The position numbers and the translations under genes were made by a program. Positions 52,866 through 64,000 of a DNA stretch of 64,000 nt are shown here, piece by piece. Positions within the stretch are counted from its first letter, which is position 1. Every line of letters starts with the position of its first letter. The stretch spans positions 1 to 64,000 of the forward strand of contig JALQPE010001715.1 of assembly GCA_030407315.1 (NCBI GenBank). Reading direction: 5' to 3'. The notes beneath the pieces are model-generated. The model was given only the letters and a program-made list of their open reading frames with translations, had not been told where the DNA came from and did no database searches. Source of the DNA: Asparagopsis taxiformis. Lineage: Eukaryota > Rhodophyta > Florideophyceae > Bonnemaisoniales > Bonnemaisoniaceae.

Positions 52866-52957
52866 AGGGTCCGGCGTGAGTCGAACACGCGACCTATCGA
52901 TCTGCAGTCGATTGCTCTCTCGTGCTTCCGTTCTCCGTACCACTGAGCTACGAACCC
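52866..52957 (-). tRNA. tRNA-Cys (anticodon GCA) with a 20-nt D-loop intron
   Basis: Read on the minus strand: acceptor GGGTTCG pairs with CGGACCC (7 pairs, one T-G). D-stem GCTC/GAGC encloses AGTGGTA plus a 20-nt insertion. Anticodon stem ATCGA/TCGAT has loop CTGCAGA (anticodon GCA, 52,905-52,903). The variable region is AGGTC, and T-stem GCGTG/CACGC has loop TTCGACT. Discriminator base T73 (52,866) is the known cysteine identity base. Without the insertion the gene is 72 nt, the normal length. The host and expression are not shown by sequence, but every stem is intact. Confidence 0.9.
52918..52937 (-). other. Putative tRNA intron in the D-loop (after position 20)
   Basis: The 20 bases CGGAGAACGGAAGCACGAGA on the minus strand lie between the normal D-loop AGTGGTA and the 3' strand of the D-stem. 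The exact borders can shift by a base or two because of the repeated GA. The standard intron site (37/38) has no insertion. Confidence 0.75.
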
Positions 52958-53670
52958 CTTCACTGCGACGCACGTACTGCAACAGTCGGAAGCTCTGAGT
53001 ATTGAGTCGTGAGTTCTCTCTTCACACTGATACGTTCATCTCCTGCTAATGAAAGCCCCGCTACCATTCTTCCAGGCGGACACATCTTGAGCTTTACAAT
53101 TCCTATCATTCTATGCGCTCTCAACTTAACTTTCGACTCCCCAGTACAGCGCTGGCGTATCATGATTATTTATTTTCACCACAATACCTTGCTCCTCTTC
53201 GAAAATTCCATACCGCTGCATCTCCAACTCATAACATGATCCTTTTTGTTTCTAGCAGCCAAAAGCTCGCAAAAGAACAAGCGGCTCATATGTAAACTAG
53301 AGAAAAACCTATGTGCCATCCAATGTAGCACTCTAGGCAGCGTGAGCATTTGAACTCCTAGATGTTCTATGTTAATTTAAAGCTCAATTACTGCAGAATG
53401 GACTCCACCAAGTGCTCATCTGCAGTCGAAAGTTCTCGCTCTCGACATTGACGTGGACAAGACACCACATCATTGCCTTTCTCTGCTACGACACTAAAAG
53501 AAGGATTTTTAAGCCGTTCGTGACTCGAAAGAGTTGATGAAACTAGCGATCGCTGCGGGAAAATGCTTCTCTACGAACTGTACCAGATCCGATCCGATCT
53601 GGTCAGTCTAAAACTAAATCCAAAGAGAAACAACGCAAAACAATTTGGATACAAGTTTCCGTTTATTCAT
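52958..53670. other. Intergenic, no recognisable gene
   Basis: Only short frames, such as plus 53,009-53,239. No repeat family or RNA gene is seen. Confidence 0.5.
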
Positions 53671-54030
53671 TCATTCGTCACTCATTACATGACTACAAAA
53701 ACGATTCTGGCCACAATCAATGCAACCTTCACCATCATATGTAGGGATGCTACGCATCCGCGACAAGAAGGATTCGATATCCAAGACGTGCTCCCAAAGC
53801 GCATACCACGCTTCGCGACCGCGCGACATGAGCTGGAAGATGAAGTGATGCATTCTTCTCAGACTCTCTGCCGTGGGAGCACCTTCCTGTCCTACGTCGT
53901 CATTGACTCGCGAAAGATTTCTCAGAAACCACTGTATTTCTTCGAGATCTTCGCGGAGTCGCTGCTCGTTGGGTAGGACAGGGGAGGGGAAGTCTTCACG
54001 AGCTTGTGTTTGTCCACTGTTCCTAGCCAT
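53671..54030 (-). CDS. Small Cys/His protein (119 aa, unknown family)
   Basis: The start is set at ATG 54,030 (MARNSGQTQAREDF). The frame is open to 54,240, but the extra part is poorly protein-like and would include the candidate TATA box. The sequence is helical and acidic (NEQRLREDLEEIQWFLRNLS, then ESLRRMHHFIFQLMSRGREAW), ending in GCIDCGQNRFCSHVMSDE, a Cys/His cluster that could bind zinc. No family is recognised. It sits where the small helical gene sits in the two WD40 cassettes, but shows no clear similarity to it. Confidence 0.5.
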   Translation of the reverse strand: MARNSGQTQAREDFPSPVLPNEQRLREDLEEIQWFLRNLSRVNDDVGQEGAPTAESLRRMHHFIFQLMSRGREAWYALWEHVLDIESFLSRMRSIPTYDGEGCIDCGQNRFCSHVMSDE

Positions 54031-54133
54031 TTTGATAGTATGGACTTTTTTCTGGCAGTTGTGGAGAGAATTAACAGCAAGCTTGAGAAGTTTTGGGGAG
54101 AAGGGAGGGCAAGGGGATGGATTGTTGGATTGG

Positions 54134-54145
54134 TATTTATTTATA
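54134..54145 (-). promoter_or_regulatory. Candidate TATA box
   Basis: TATAAATAAATA on the minus strand, about 105 bases upstream of ATG 54,030. Confidence 0.4.
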
Positions 54146-55179
54146 CGGGAGAAGGGGAGGCATTGGGGGATCAGTCGTGTGGTCGTTGTGTGAGTGGCAG
54201 GCACACAGGTTGACTGAAAATGTAACCTTTCTTTGTTCAATGCAATGTAGCGCGCTTGATTGTATGGGTGAATGTGTAATTATTTTGCACTATAGCTTGT
54301 GGAGGCAGGTGAGAGGTGCGATTGCTAGCGGGAGTGAGGAGTGGGTGAGTTACAATATTCACAATGTGGAAGCATAGAAGAGAGGGGAGGGATGGAAAAA
54401 CACAATCGTATTGCATTGCATTGTTGACAAGTAGAAGGAGAAGTGAATGATGATATGGATGGATGTGAAGATTAGTAAATGGTGGAGTGAATAGATGAGA
54501 TTTCCTGTCTACTGTTGTTTGAATTAGATGCTGTAGGTCTGCGTCCATGTTGGCGGGGAGGAAATATCAGAGTGGGAAAGAGCTTTGCATTATGTGTTGG
54601 TAGTACAAACTGTGTCACCTATCATTATGCTATAGCAGATTAAGAGAGAGCACAGTACCGTTGGGCGGGGGTGGAGGCATGGTGCGGACAGGGGCGGTGC
54701 TGTTTCACTAATTTGACATTACAGCACACCAGAGGGCGGGTGGGCGTGCAGTCATCAGGGAAGAAATGTCGCGACATCAGCAAACAACTGATCAGATTGG
54801 TCTAGCTAGATGAAATGATAATCTGTGAACGGGATAGTATCGGAAGGTTATTGAAGTGGAGAGGTGAATCGCGAAACTATGACAGGGTGTAGGAGAAGGA
54901 TTGGTAGAAACATCAATGTGCATGATGCTAGAGGATGATGTGTGGTAGCAGCGTTGGCTGTGAAGTTGGGAGAGAAACGGGCTACCAGTCCGTCGTACCA
55001 ACGTGTGTGGATTTTGATGTATGGGGAAATCTCAATTTCAAGCGGTGGCCACTTAATGTCAGCTGACACCGCATTCGCGTATTCCAAAGGCATTTTAGAG
55101 CTGCCTCGCATCAATGTCTTCCGCAATCGAGGATGAGCCACTCCGTTGAGCGTCCAACATGCATCACTTTCAGTCAACC
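54146..55179. other. Intergenic, no recognisable gene
   Basis: Frames such as 54,548-54,237 and 55,183-54,848 (minus) show no domain. Confidence 0.45.
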
Positions 55180-55370
55180 TCACATATCAACCAAACGTTC
55201 AAACCTCTCTACCTTCTCCATTTCCGAGCTATCCGCGCCCTTCCCACCCACACTCCACACAAACACATCCGTGGCCAATGCGATCAGCGATCTCCCGTCG
55301 GCGCTCATCCATAACGAGCGCACATTCCTCATCCGCTCATCCCTTAATTCCACGACGCATATGACCCCGC
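55180..55370 (-). pseudogene. Detached C-terminus of a WD40 paralogue
   Basis: The minus-strand frame ending at 55,180 reads VELRDERMRNVRSLWMSADG, then RSLIALATDVFVWSVGG, then EKVERFERLVDM and stop. This matches the last blade and tail of WD40 copy 2. No upstream blades of the same protein follow at higher coordinates; unrelated sequence replaces them at about 55,370. It is a remnant of a third cassette. Confidence 0.75.
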
Positions 55371-55545
55371 GGCCAAGCCATTAAATCTTCTCAGAAGCCA
55401 TAGCAATTGCTTCATCGCAACTTGAAAGTTGAGGTGATCATGGGACAGCAGCAATGGGCGCTCAATCCATTGCCTGGGCCATCCTTCGTGGTGCATTGTA
55501 TGGTGATTGCAGTTGTTCCCTGTCGAAGAATACTTGGTATCCCAG

Positions 55546-58500
55546 TTACGCAAGCTTTTCATACACTTCCCGAGCCATGGTATCGCTGTCCGGACCGGCA
55601 AGGCCGACGGATACGCTACCCTTGTTCGGTTGATGAGATTGTATGGCAGCGTGTGGTGTGTTGGATAGAGCTGGTAGTTGCGGCTGAGGCCACTGTTCTA
55701 GCTCCGTTTCCGCTGTCACCAGCTGTACATGCTGCAGACCGCCGTCATCCTTTGACGCCCAGAAGCTTTGTGTAAGCGGAGAGTAGCCCACCTCAAAAGG
55801 TGGGTGATCCAGAGTAGCAACAGTGACGGTGCTATTATCGTAGTTGATCTGAATGGCATCCGAAAACAGATCTACACTGTCAGCGAGATCGGCGAACAAG
55901 CGCAAAGGTCTGTCACGGTGGCCACTCGGCGAAGTGGCAATTTTTTCCAACGCTGGTGGCGCTTGTGTTGGAGATGAGTCGATATTCCATTGAAACCATC
56001 TGGTCAATTTCTCTCCAGTCAAATCTCGTTGGGCGAATACGTCAGCACTGAGAACAGTTCCTTCTGCATTGAATTGCAGAGTACACATACGGTTGGAGGT
56101 ACATTTGATGTCGATTGTGCAGCGATTTGGCGCAATGCTCCGCATCTGAAAACGTGTGCAGCGTGTCGTCACTCGAGACATCGAGAACAAACACAGCGAG
56201 GTCTGGAAAAGCGCAGTAAGCGATCAGGTGTGCAGCGTTGGAGATCGCAACTCGACAAACGTGCAAATCAAGCTGCAAGGTGTTGATCACGCGATCAATA
56301 CCATCCACGACATGTTGCACACGTCGGAGCTCTATCAGCTTGGACCTCTGGTTGAAGACGACCATGAACGCGCCATCGCACGAAATTGCAAACACTATGA
56401 CGTCTGGAAGGAACGAAACTTGATCCGAGGACGTGTCGGACACTCGCAAGCGCTGTGTATCCCACACCAACCAATTTCCATCGTTGAAAATACCCGCAAA
56501 TAACCGCGATTCATCATCGCTCAATACGAGCGAAAAACTGACACCAATGCGAGTATCAAACCACCGACGTATCATACAAACGGTTTTCACGTCGCACACA
56601 ATCACCTCCTGCCCGCCCGCAGAATACAACACAACCGAAAAAACAGAAAACTTACGTCCAATCATCGTCCGACAAATCAGCTCCCGTTGTACACTGCACA
56701 GACGTACACTTCTGTCCGCAGACGCCGACGCGATCCTCCTTCGTCACCGCTCAGCGCGACGCAAGTGGCCAGCGCCGTGTGGCCTGTCAGCCGTCTCCAA
56801 TCGCTGTGCACGTGTCCAAGTTCCAAACCCGTATCGTTTGATCGGCCAATCCTGACACCAGCACTTTCTCGCTCCGTCCAACCGCCAGACAACTCACCGC
56901 GTCGCTATGCCCGTCCGCAAACTTGTCCCGACGACCCGTAGATGAACACTCCGCATATCGGCAGCAACACCGCGCTTCGCAATTCCTCGCCGAGATGTAG
57001 ATTCGGTCTGAAAGCACGATGCACACATTTCTTCCTCACGTTCACGACGCCGTTCGCGAAACAGGAATAGATTTCGCCGTCTATGCAAAGCGCTCTTACA
57101 ACCTTTTCTCGCCCGTCTAGAACGCATCGCACTTCTCCATCTGTGCTTCCGATGACACAAACTTCACCCTTGTAGCCACCGACCACCAGCTCGTCTTTCT
57201 TCAGTCCCTTTTTCAGACACATGATGTTCACTGCCGTTACTATCAACCGCTTCAGCTCGTTGTCGACGCCGCGCAGCACCCCAGCACCAGCCCGGATCCA
57301 TGGCCGAGCACTGTGTTTTTCGATGCCCCACATCACTCGTCGACCGACACCAGAGTCACTGCGCAGCGAGGCAAGCCGTCCGTAGAGCTGGAAGGAACAC
57401 TCTCGACGGTTTTTCATACAGATTGGCACGAGACATCTCTCCATCGTGTCTATCAGTATCCTGATGTCTTCCGAAACCAGGCGTGCGGTTTCGCCGCACT
57501 CATTCTCGTCCACGTAATCACGCAGCATGGCGAGGTCGGTCATGATCTTCCGGAATGGCAGTCTGGTCTCGTCGTTGTTGACATTTTGCATCCACCCATA
57601 GTCGGTGAGCAGTTCCAGCGCTTCTGCCCCTCTTCCAGCGCCGAGCATATGCCGCACGATATTTTCCGTCATGTAGGTGTCTCCGGCCAGTTTTTGCCAT
57701 CGCGTAATGGACGTGGACGACTCGGCTGTCGTGTAGTCCTTGTCAACGAGGTTGGCGTGGTAATCTGTGACTTCGTCTCTTGCCAGGTGCACAGCATAGT
57801 CATGAACTAAATCATGGATGCTTAGGACTGCGCTGTTGCTCTTATCAACAGCTGCGTTGGTAGATGCAATGTTGCTTTCGATCAGAAGGTCTATGCCTTG
57901 TTTGGCGTCGTTCTGGTCCAGGTCCCACAGGTTTTGCAGCACGGTGAACGGTACGAACGACTTTTTCTGAATTACGCTCAGTGACTGGAAGATTTTCATC
58001 AGAGAAATCTTTTCGACGTTCCAATTCTTTCCAGTGGCATCCAAGCTGGATTGCAACGAGGCGTACAGTCCTGAGAGTTCATCACTCTCGGTGTCACCTA
58101 GACGCTGCACGTTTAGTCGCAATGTGTCCCAACACCGAACCCACGCGTCTTCTTTGTGACTCTCGCCGAGTTGATCCATTTCACGAAGGACGGATGCCCC
58201 TGCGAGACTGAGAATGAGCGGAAGACCGGCGCAGGTCCTGACAATATTTTCCATCGCCTCCTTGTTTTCACCCAAGAGAGACTGCAGGTTCGACCGTTCT
58301 ACATCGGCATAGTGGCATAGAATGCTGATTGAACAATTTTTCTATCAGCACGGTGGGTGGTTTTTGGGAAGCAGACAGACGCTGAAACTCTTTGACAAAC
58401 TGCGGACAAGTTTCTCGAGCAAACTTCTCCAGTTGGTCTATCAATTTCGAGATGTCGGAGTGATGACCGAGAGAAATGAACCATATGCCGTTGCGATATC

Positions 58501-58720
58501 TGTACCAAATGTCTTGGTCATGGCAGATTTGCTTGAGTATTGTTGTTTTCCAGAACCACCCATTCCGACAAGGGCAACCGAGTTGCGTTCAATTGCACGC
58601 GATAGCAATTCATATTTCACTTTGCTCTCCGCGGTACCGGATTGATAGGAAAAGTCGAGGACGGCGGGGAGATTCGGCGGAACATGAAAAGGTTTAGGCT
58701 CACTAACTGGTTGGTTAGAA
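55546..58720 (-). pseudogene. NB-ARC/WD40 STAND NTPase, multiply frameshifted
   Basis: The N-terminal part (58,720-58,280) has VALVGMGGSGK, the P-loop, at 58,572-58,541. Directly after it the frame shifts by one base, and in the new frame the following helix fits the family. The kinase-2 (Walker B) part is not recognisable, and another shift near 58,310 leads into 58,275-56,905. That segment has TCAGLPLILSLAG (GLPL motif) and LSIHDLVHDYAVHL (MHD-like motif), then a helical region and the first propeller blades. Further frames (57,026-56,787, 56,665-56,042, 56,190-55,546) continue the WD40 part (VSGLADQTIRVWNLDTC) with at least three more shifts. Intact family members are signalling ATPases that oligomerise on ligand sensing. 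This copy cannot encode one, unless some shifts are unrecognised introns. Confidence 0.75.
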
Positions 58721-59802
58721 TGAGAAAAAACAGCACCCCATTTTACAATATGTTTCAGTCGGCAGCAGCACGCGAATTTGGCTCGAGCTGATGAGGGGAT
58801 TTGGCGAGCGCTGAACGATGTAGCTGTTGGCGGCCTGCGTGAGAGGGGTATGCAGTTGTGAGTGGCAGACTGAAACGCTGCGTTTTCAGGAGCAAGTGGC
58901 GGGAATAGAACTGCGCGGTTTCGACTCGACTGTGAGGGCAGTGGATCAACAACGGCGGGGCAGTGTCCGAGATATGAATAGTACGTCGTAGAACGGCAAA
59001 CTACACACGGATTTCTGGCGACCTAGACGCTCATGCAACCGAATCGAATGGCAGCAATGCGCATGAAGTGGATGCTTGACCAGGTGCATCTTGTCTCATA
59101 CGCTCAAGAGCCCGCCATATTCACATGATTGTTTCCGGATATTCTGAATTCACGATTAGTCCTCTTCCTCCTGCTAGCAATGAATAAGTGTAGTCCAAGC
59201 TGGATGCTTCGCGTGCGCCAACAACAAAACTGCCTGTTGGACCAGGTTACAATGGTTTCAAGGCTATGATGAGAAGCATGTGTCCTTACATTATTCAGAC
59301 AGTCTTGTGACCAAGACTGCCGGGTTTTGAATGGTTCAAGTCGCACTTACTTTTGAGGATGGGTCGTTCCATGCATGCGAACCCGGCAAACCCGGGGAGT
59401 GGATTTTCTTCCACTGGAACAGAGGCTGACCAATCAGAGCGACTCGTCCTCCGCCAGCTAGACCTGTGCATGGTCTGAGTGGACCGTGGTCTGGACCAGT
59501 CTGTTTGCAAAAAGGCTGATTCCAAGTGATGTCGTCCCGTGATATTCGCGCCAATTCAAGGACCTTTACGTACCGTGTCCACTTCATACTGTAGCTAGTG
59601 TCTATCGGACAAGTGGCCTCATATGAGGCCACTTTTTACCACCCTAGTTTAAATTGAAAAAAATAAACGATTACCTCCAATTTTGCCACAAGAAGACTTG
59701 CCGGCGAGATTGATGGTGTGGCAGGGCAGAGTAAATGTTTGAATTTTAATTCTCACGTCAGCAAACCACGACATCTCCATTGCAATCCCGAAATCACAAA
59801 AA
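58721..59802. other. No recognisable gene
   Basis: The reading frame of the NB-ARC gene may extend a little into this region (KFACCCRLKHIVKWGAVF up to about 58,790), but no domain is seen. The minus frame 59,632-59,336 is unassigned. Confidence 0.4.
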
Positions 59803-62353
59803 ATGGTGAAACCACTTGATTGTCGCCAAGTTGTCGGAAACAGGGTCCTCGCCCCTGCCAGACACCTGACATCTATCTCCAAGTGTCGCAGGATGTATGG
59901 CGCCGGATGGAAGACAAAGATGATATCCGGAACTGTCATTCGAGCCATTAAAGAGAGAGGCAACAAGCCATTGATGACATCAATCGAGGTTGAGTGGGAG
60001 CTGGCTGATGGTAACAAGGTGACAGCCCTGCGTCTCTGCAGTGTCATGGAACCTGCAGATGATACAGAGGAACAAGTAACAGAAGGAGGAGATCAGGCTT
60101 AAGAGACTGGGAGTGAAGAGAATGAGCCCGAAAAACCAGATGCAGTCACGCCGCAAGAACGTGACATGAGTACGAGTGTTAATACTCTGCCATGTGACAC
60201 TGAGTCAACTGGTGAGCCAATTGTCATCTGCAATGACGTGGAATGGAATGTGTCTGGTGTATCAATGCAAATGAATGGATGGCGCCCCACACGGCCGTGG
60301 AAGGTGATTGGTGTAGTGCAATGCTCGAGCTGTCGATTCGACTTAGGATAGTGAGCCGATTCGGCTAAGCACTGCGAGGTGTTCGAGCCCTCCTGTCTCA
60401 GAAGTCAGGATCAGGGTAGAGGTGGTAGAGCTAAGGCGGTTCGCCTGCTTGACGGTGGGTTGTAAGGCCACACAGAAGAGACTTCGAGAATCTTGGTTCA
60501 AGTGATACTGCTATGCAGGTCAGAGGTTGGATTGTCAGGCCAGCCCTAAAGGAGTAGAGGTGATAGCGCAAACACTGGATCAATAGTACACTGAAGGAGT
60601 AGTGTGTGACGGTGATACACCGGGTGTCAACGGACACTTAGTGTGTGAGGGGAATGACCAACGGTCGAGAAGGAAATGAAGGGGAGCTGATACAGCGTGA
60701 ATGGTGGTAAAACAAGCAGATGAGGGTACCTGATAGGTGGAGGAGGGTGAGTGGGTACGTGCGCCACGGGTGGCACGGTCAGGGAAGAGACCGTGAAAGG
60801 GCAGAGGAGAAGCTGATACAGCGAGACGGCGACACCGGAGGCGCTGGTACAGCGGCAAGAGTAAGGCCAGACTTGTGACACACACTATAGACAAAGGCGG
60901 AGTAGGCAAACAGTTACTGCGATCCGCAGGATGGGAGCGAAGCGACACGATCAGGTCCGGTGGTGCACCAAGAGGCCGAAGACTCCTGATAGAAGGGCAC
61001 GCGCGCCACAGGCTGCGCGCGGAAAGGGATAATGCTGATACAGCGGGTGGAGTGCCAACGGAAAACGCTGGATCAGCGACGAACGGGTACCGGAAGGGTG
61101 CCAAGCACTATAGCCAAGGGAGAAGCAGGCTGTGGATGAGACGGCGAAACGCACCTCGGGAGCAAAATGACAACCGAACTTCCGGTCGCTTTACAATCGA
61201 AGAACTGGGCGATCCGCCGTAAAATAAATACTATGTTACAGCACGGTGGCTAGCCCTAAGTGAACTTCTACGGTTGTCAGTGGATAGGCTAAATACTGGT
61301 ACAGTAGGGCGGTCGGAAAAACCCTAAGTGGCCGTTATGGCCGGCGTGGTAAACTCACTGTTAGTGTACTGTAAAACAGCTAGTGCTGGTGTACAACTTC
61401 AGTGTACCACAGAGTCCAAGTGTACTGCGTTCAGTGTTTCACTGTGGACAGGTAAAGTATCAAAAATACGATGTGAATTAAAGTTCCGAAAAGATATGCA
61501 AAATATTTGGTGTTTCACCACACAAGGCGGTCCGCCACGTGGCATTGCGCCACAATTGGTCCATTGGATGAGATAATATCTGAAGGACACGGCCCATCAG
61601 ATATGACACCGTATGACTATTTCCAGTGGATGTTTCCAATGGGATTTTTGAGCGCTATCGCCTCATACTCCAATTACGAGCTGGAAAAGCGGAATCTCAA
61701 ACCTACCTCGCTGGGAGAGATTTTGAAGTATTTTGGAGTCATTGTACTCGTGTCACGATTTGAGTTCAGTGGGAGGCGCTCACTCTGGAGTAGTCAGTCT
61801 GGGACTAAATACATCCCCACACCGATGTTTGGACAAATTATGTCACGCAAACGGTTTGAAGAGCTGAGACAGTACGTGACTTACTCCATGGTTCGTGACG
61901 AAACTGACCGATGGGCTGTCATATCTAAGTTTATCACCGCCAGCAATGACCACAGAAGCTCTCAGGTATTCCCTTCCGATTCGATATGTGTCGATGACAG
62001 TATGTCAATGTGGTATGGTCTTGGAGGTGACTGGATCGACATCGGACTCCCACATTACGTTGCAATGGACCGTAAGCCCGAGAATGGACGTGAGCTTAAA
62101 ACTGCATCATGTGGCAATAGTGGCATCATTCTAAGGATGGATGTGGTGGTGTCAGCCGAGGAGACACGTGGAAAAGCATTCGAGTCCGAAACGACTCATG
62201 GTGCTGCCATCACATTAAGGCTCGTCGAGCCATGGTTTTATACACACCACCTCGTGTGTGCTGATTCATACTTTTCCTCAGTTGAAACGGCAGAAATACT
62301 CTTCAAGCATGGACTACGTTTCACTGGTGTCGTCAAGAATGCCACAAAGGGAT
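59803..62353 (+). pseudogene. piggyBac-type transposase gene, interrupted
   Basis: The N-terminal part 59,803-60,305 (VGNRVLAPARHL, then WKTKMISGTVIRAI, then SIEVEWELADGNKV, Tudor-like) has an in-frame TAA at 60,100. About 1.2 kb of unrelated sequence follows, then the catalytic part in the same phase from 61,540: TPYDYFQWMFPMGFLSAIAS, SLGEILKYFGVIVLVSRFEF, SICVDDSMSMWYGLGG, then LVCADSYFSSVETAEILFKH and GLRFTGVVKNATKG. The order and motifs are those of the DDE_Tnp_1_7 (piggyBac) fold, with Asp in SICVDDS and CADSYF as probable catalytic residues. A frame change lies near 61,540. The 3' end is cut by the terminus of copy C. TTAA target sites and piggyBac ends were not found. Confidence 0.75.
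60305..61500. repeat. Insertion within the piggyBac gene, rich in CTGATACAGCG words
   Basis: GCTGATACAGCG or close variants (GCTGGTACAGCG, GCTGGATCAGCG) occur at about 60,685, 60,811, 60,841, 61,031 and 61,069, and GGTACAGTAGGGCGG at 61,298. The start holds a tRNA-like pair of words, TGGTGTAGTGC (about 60,309) and GTTCGAGCC (about 60,391), at a spacing that could be pol III A and B boxes. No frame of note exists. Confidence 0.5.
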
Positions 62354-64000
62354 CGTCTGTGTTCTCGGAAATGGACGCGGACGTCCACAACCTCTAGTAC
62401 ACCTAGTATTACTAGGCGGACGTCCATGTTCTCCAGTATTTTTGGATGTCCGCCTAGAACCGGACGTCCATGCGGTCTAGTACGTCTAGTATTACTAGGA
62501 CGACATTCATTGTTTCTAGTACCACGGATGTCCCCCTCGGGATGGACTTCCGCCATGTCTATGTCAACCTAGGACGGGCGCCGGTTCAGAAATTCAAAAA
62601 TTTCGACCCCGGAAATTTCTGCCGCCTTGCTCGACATGGATGTCCGCATCCATCACGGCGACCACTCTATTTTTCCTTGTCGGTCGACTCCAATTTCGTC
62701 TTTAATTTTTTCATCCTCTCGCTCACACCCCCTTCCATTTGGTGCTCACCTCCCCCGTACTGTACCTCAAACACCCCCAATACCACTCTAGAACGCATTT
62801 TCAGCTACCTATCCCCGCTTCCACGGTGCACACCTCCATTCCATACCTACTTTTCTGCTCTACCGTACAGATTTCTTATAACCAGTCCTCATACTACCTC
62901 AGAATAGGGAAAACATCCCCTATCCCCTCGACCATGCTCTCCCCCATCACCTTTGCAACGTATTGTTCTTCAATACCCTCTCTCCTCTTCCTTCAACCCC
63001 TCTCCTTCGCCCTCTCCACAAACTTCCCCTGTAGCTTACTCTTCGAAAACCTCTCACTCCTCATCCCGTACCCGACCTGCTCCACTCCTCCCTCCCTCAC
63101 CTGCTACATGCCCCCACGCCATCCGCATCTTCGATACCGTATACACCACCACCACCACCACCGGCCCACGCTCCCGCTCCGACGCCGTCTCCCCAGAAAC
63201 CTCCCCGCTCTGAACCACATATCAACCCCCCACTTCGCACCCATCCTCCCACTCTCGTCCCTCCCCAAATACAATAACCCCCTTCTTCTCCATCACATCC
63301 CCACTCACCAAAGCCAGAACAGACGCCACCCCCTTCCCGCCTCTTTCTCCTCACTTTCCTAAAAAACCCCTCCTCTCGGCGCCTTCAACCGCACCCTCCT
63401 ACGGTCCCACCTAAACACCTCCTCCGCCCTCACTACCCCAACACCCCGCAGTGTCTCCCCAATCCCCATCATATGCTCGTCGGCACTCCTCTCCGAATCA
63501 CAATCCAATCTAAACCCGCACTCCGTACATTTCCACCTCCCCCTGTACTATTCCAAGATTGCATCCCTCCAGAGAACACATCCTCATACCACAGAAGAAT
63601 TTTCTTCCTCTCATACCTCATCCTTAAAACCTCCATCAGCTCCATCTAAATTTCGATGTAAATATTTTCTCCACTATGCAATCTCAAACATGTATGAACG
63701 TATGCCTTTCCGCTTTGTCAACCCTGAATATTGGTACTCATGTATTCATAAAATAGGGCCACCCACATCCCTATCCCGTTCTGCAAGCTTTACAAACCAC
63801 TAGACGCATACTCCAGAACTATACAACAAACACTACTCGCTATTTCAGACGACGCGGTACACAAATAGCGTAGTCTCAACCTTCCGTGAGGCCTTCTCTG
63901 ATGCGCACAAGTGCGAAACACGTCTAGACGTACATCAGAAGTGAGCGCGGGATTTTTCGGCACAGGAGATGCTGGGCCACCAAATTGGTTTTGCGGAAAT
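62354..64000 (+). mobile_element. Copy C: second element of the B family, cut by the window end
   Basis: It starts with the B terminus (CGTCTGTGTTCTCGGAAATG) and matches the inverted right end of element B (37,073 down to about 35,422) to the last base of the window, with small indels. Its body lies beyond the window. It inserted into the piggyBac gene. No gene is called inside the visible part; plus-strand Pro/Ser-rich frames reflect pyrimidine bias. Confidence 0.85.

Noticed and set aside
60307..60410. Possible complete tRNA gene
   Set aside because: A- and B-box-like words exist, but acceptor and D stems do not pair and the T-stem has a mismatch; kept only as a SINE-like hint.

Overview
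The window is nuclear DNA of an intron-poor, transposon-rich eukaryote. A florideophyte red alga of the Chondrus type fits best. This rests on long single-exon frames, STAND/WD40 genes, nested retro- and DNA transposons, and above all a tRNA-Cys gene with a 20-nt insertion in its D-loop, a position for tRNA introns known from red algae. The organism is an inference; no species marker is present.

Most of positions 1-43,500 can be read as one Ty3/gypsy chromovirus on the minus strand (leader about 43,502, gag 42,676-40,712, pol from 40,697) opened by two very large DNA elements. Element B (19,334-37,073, 17.7 kb) sits inside the integrase part of pol. It has inverted termini and a 2-bp GT duplication, and removing it with one GT puts the two pol halves (40,697-37,074 and 19,331-17,604) back into one open frame that ends in a chromodomain. 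Convergent to the pol 3' end is a long antisense frame (14,396-17,203) whose 5' end is cut by the right end of element A (about 1-14,394, termini AACTACGGTGT and ACAGT-rich subterminal repeats). The gypsy element itself lies against a copia RNase H remnant (43,503-44,017).

Element B carries one intact long gene (30,166-34,128) that joins a ParB-like domain to a 2-oxoglutarate/Fe(II) dioxygenase-like fold. Element A carries a broken relative of the same oxygenase domain (9,702-11,821, minus). Two unrelated giant elements each with one member of this family, and no recognisable transposase in either, is the most interesting observation here. Both elements are packed with palindromic arrays, minisatellites and inverted repeats. 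A third terminus of the B family (62,354 to the window end, inverted) interrupts a degraded piggyBac transposase gene.

Positions 44,037-58,720 form a host-like gene cluster on the minus strand. It is a tandem duplication of a small helical protein gene plus a WD40 gene with a hydrophobic N-terminus (44,037-46,842 and 48,809-51,420). After it come the tRNA-Cys gene, a small Cys/His protein gene, a detached C-terminal WD40 fragment, and an NB-ARC/WD40 (STAND) pseudogene. The remaining stretches hold no gene I can recognise.
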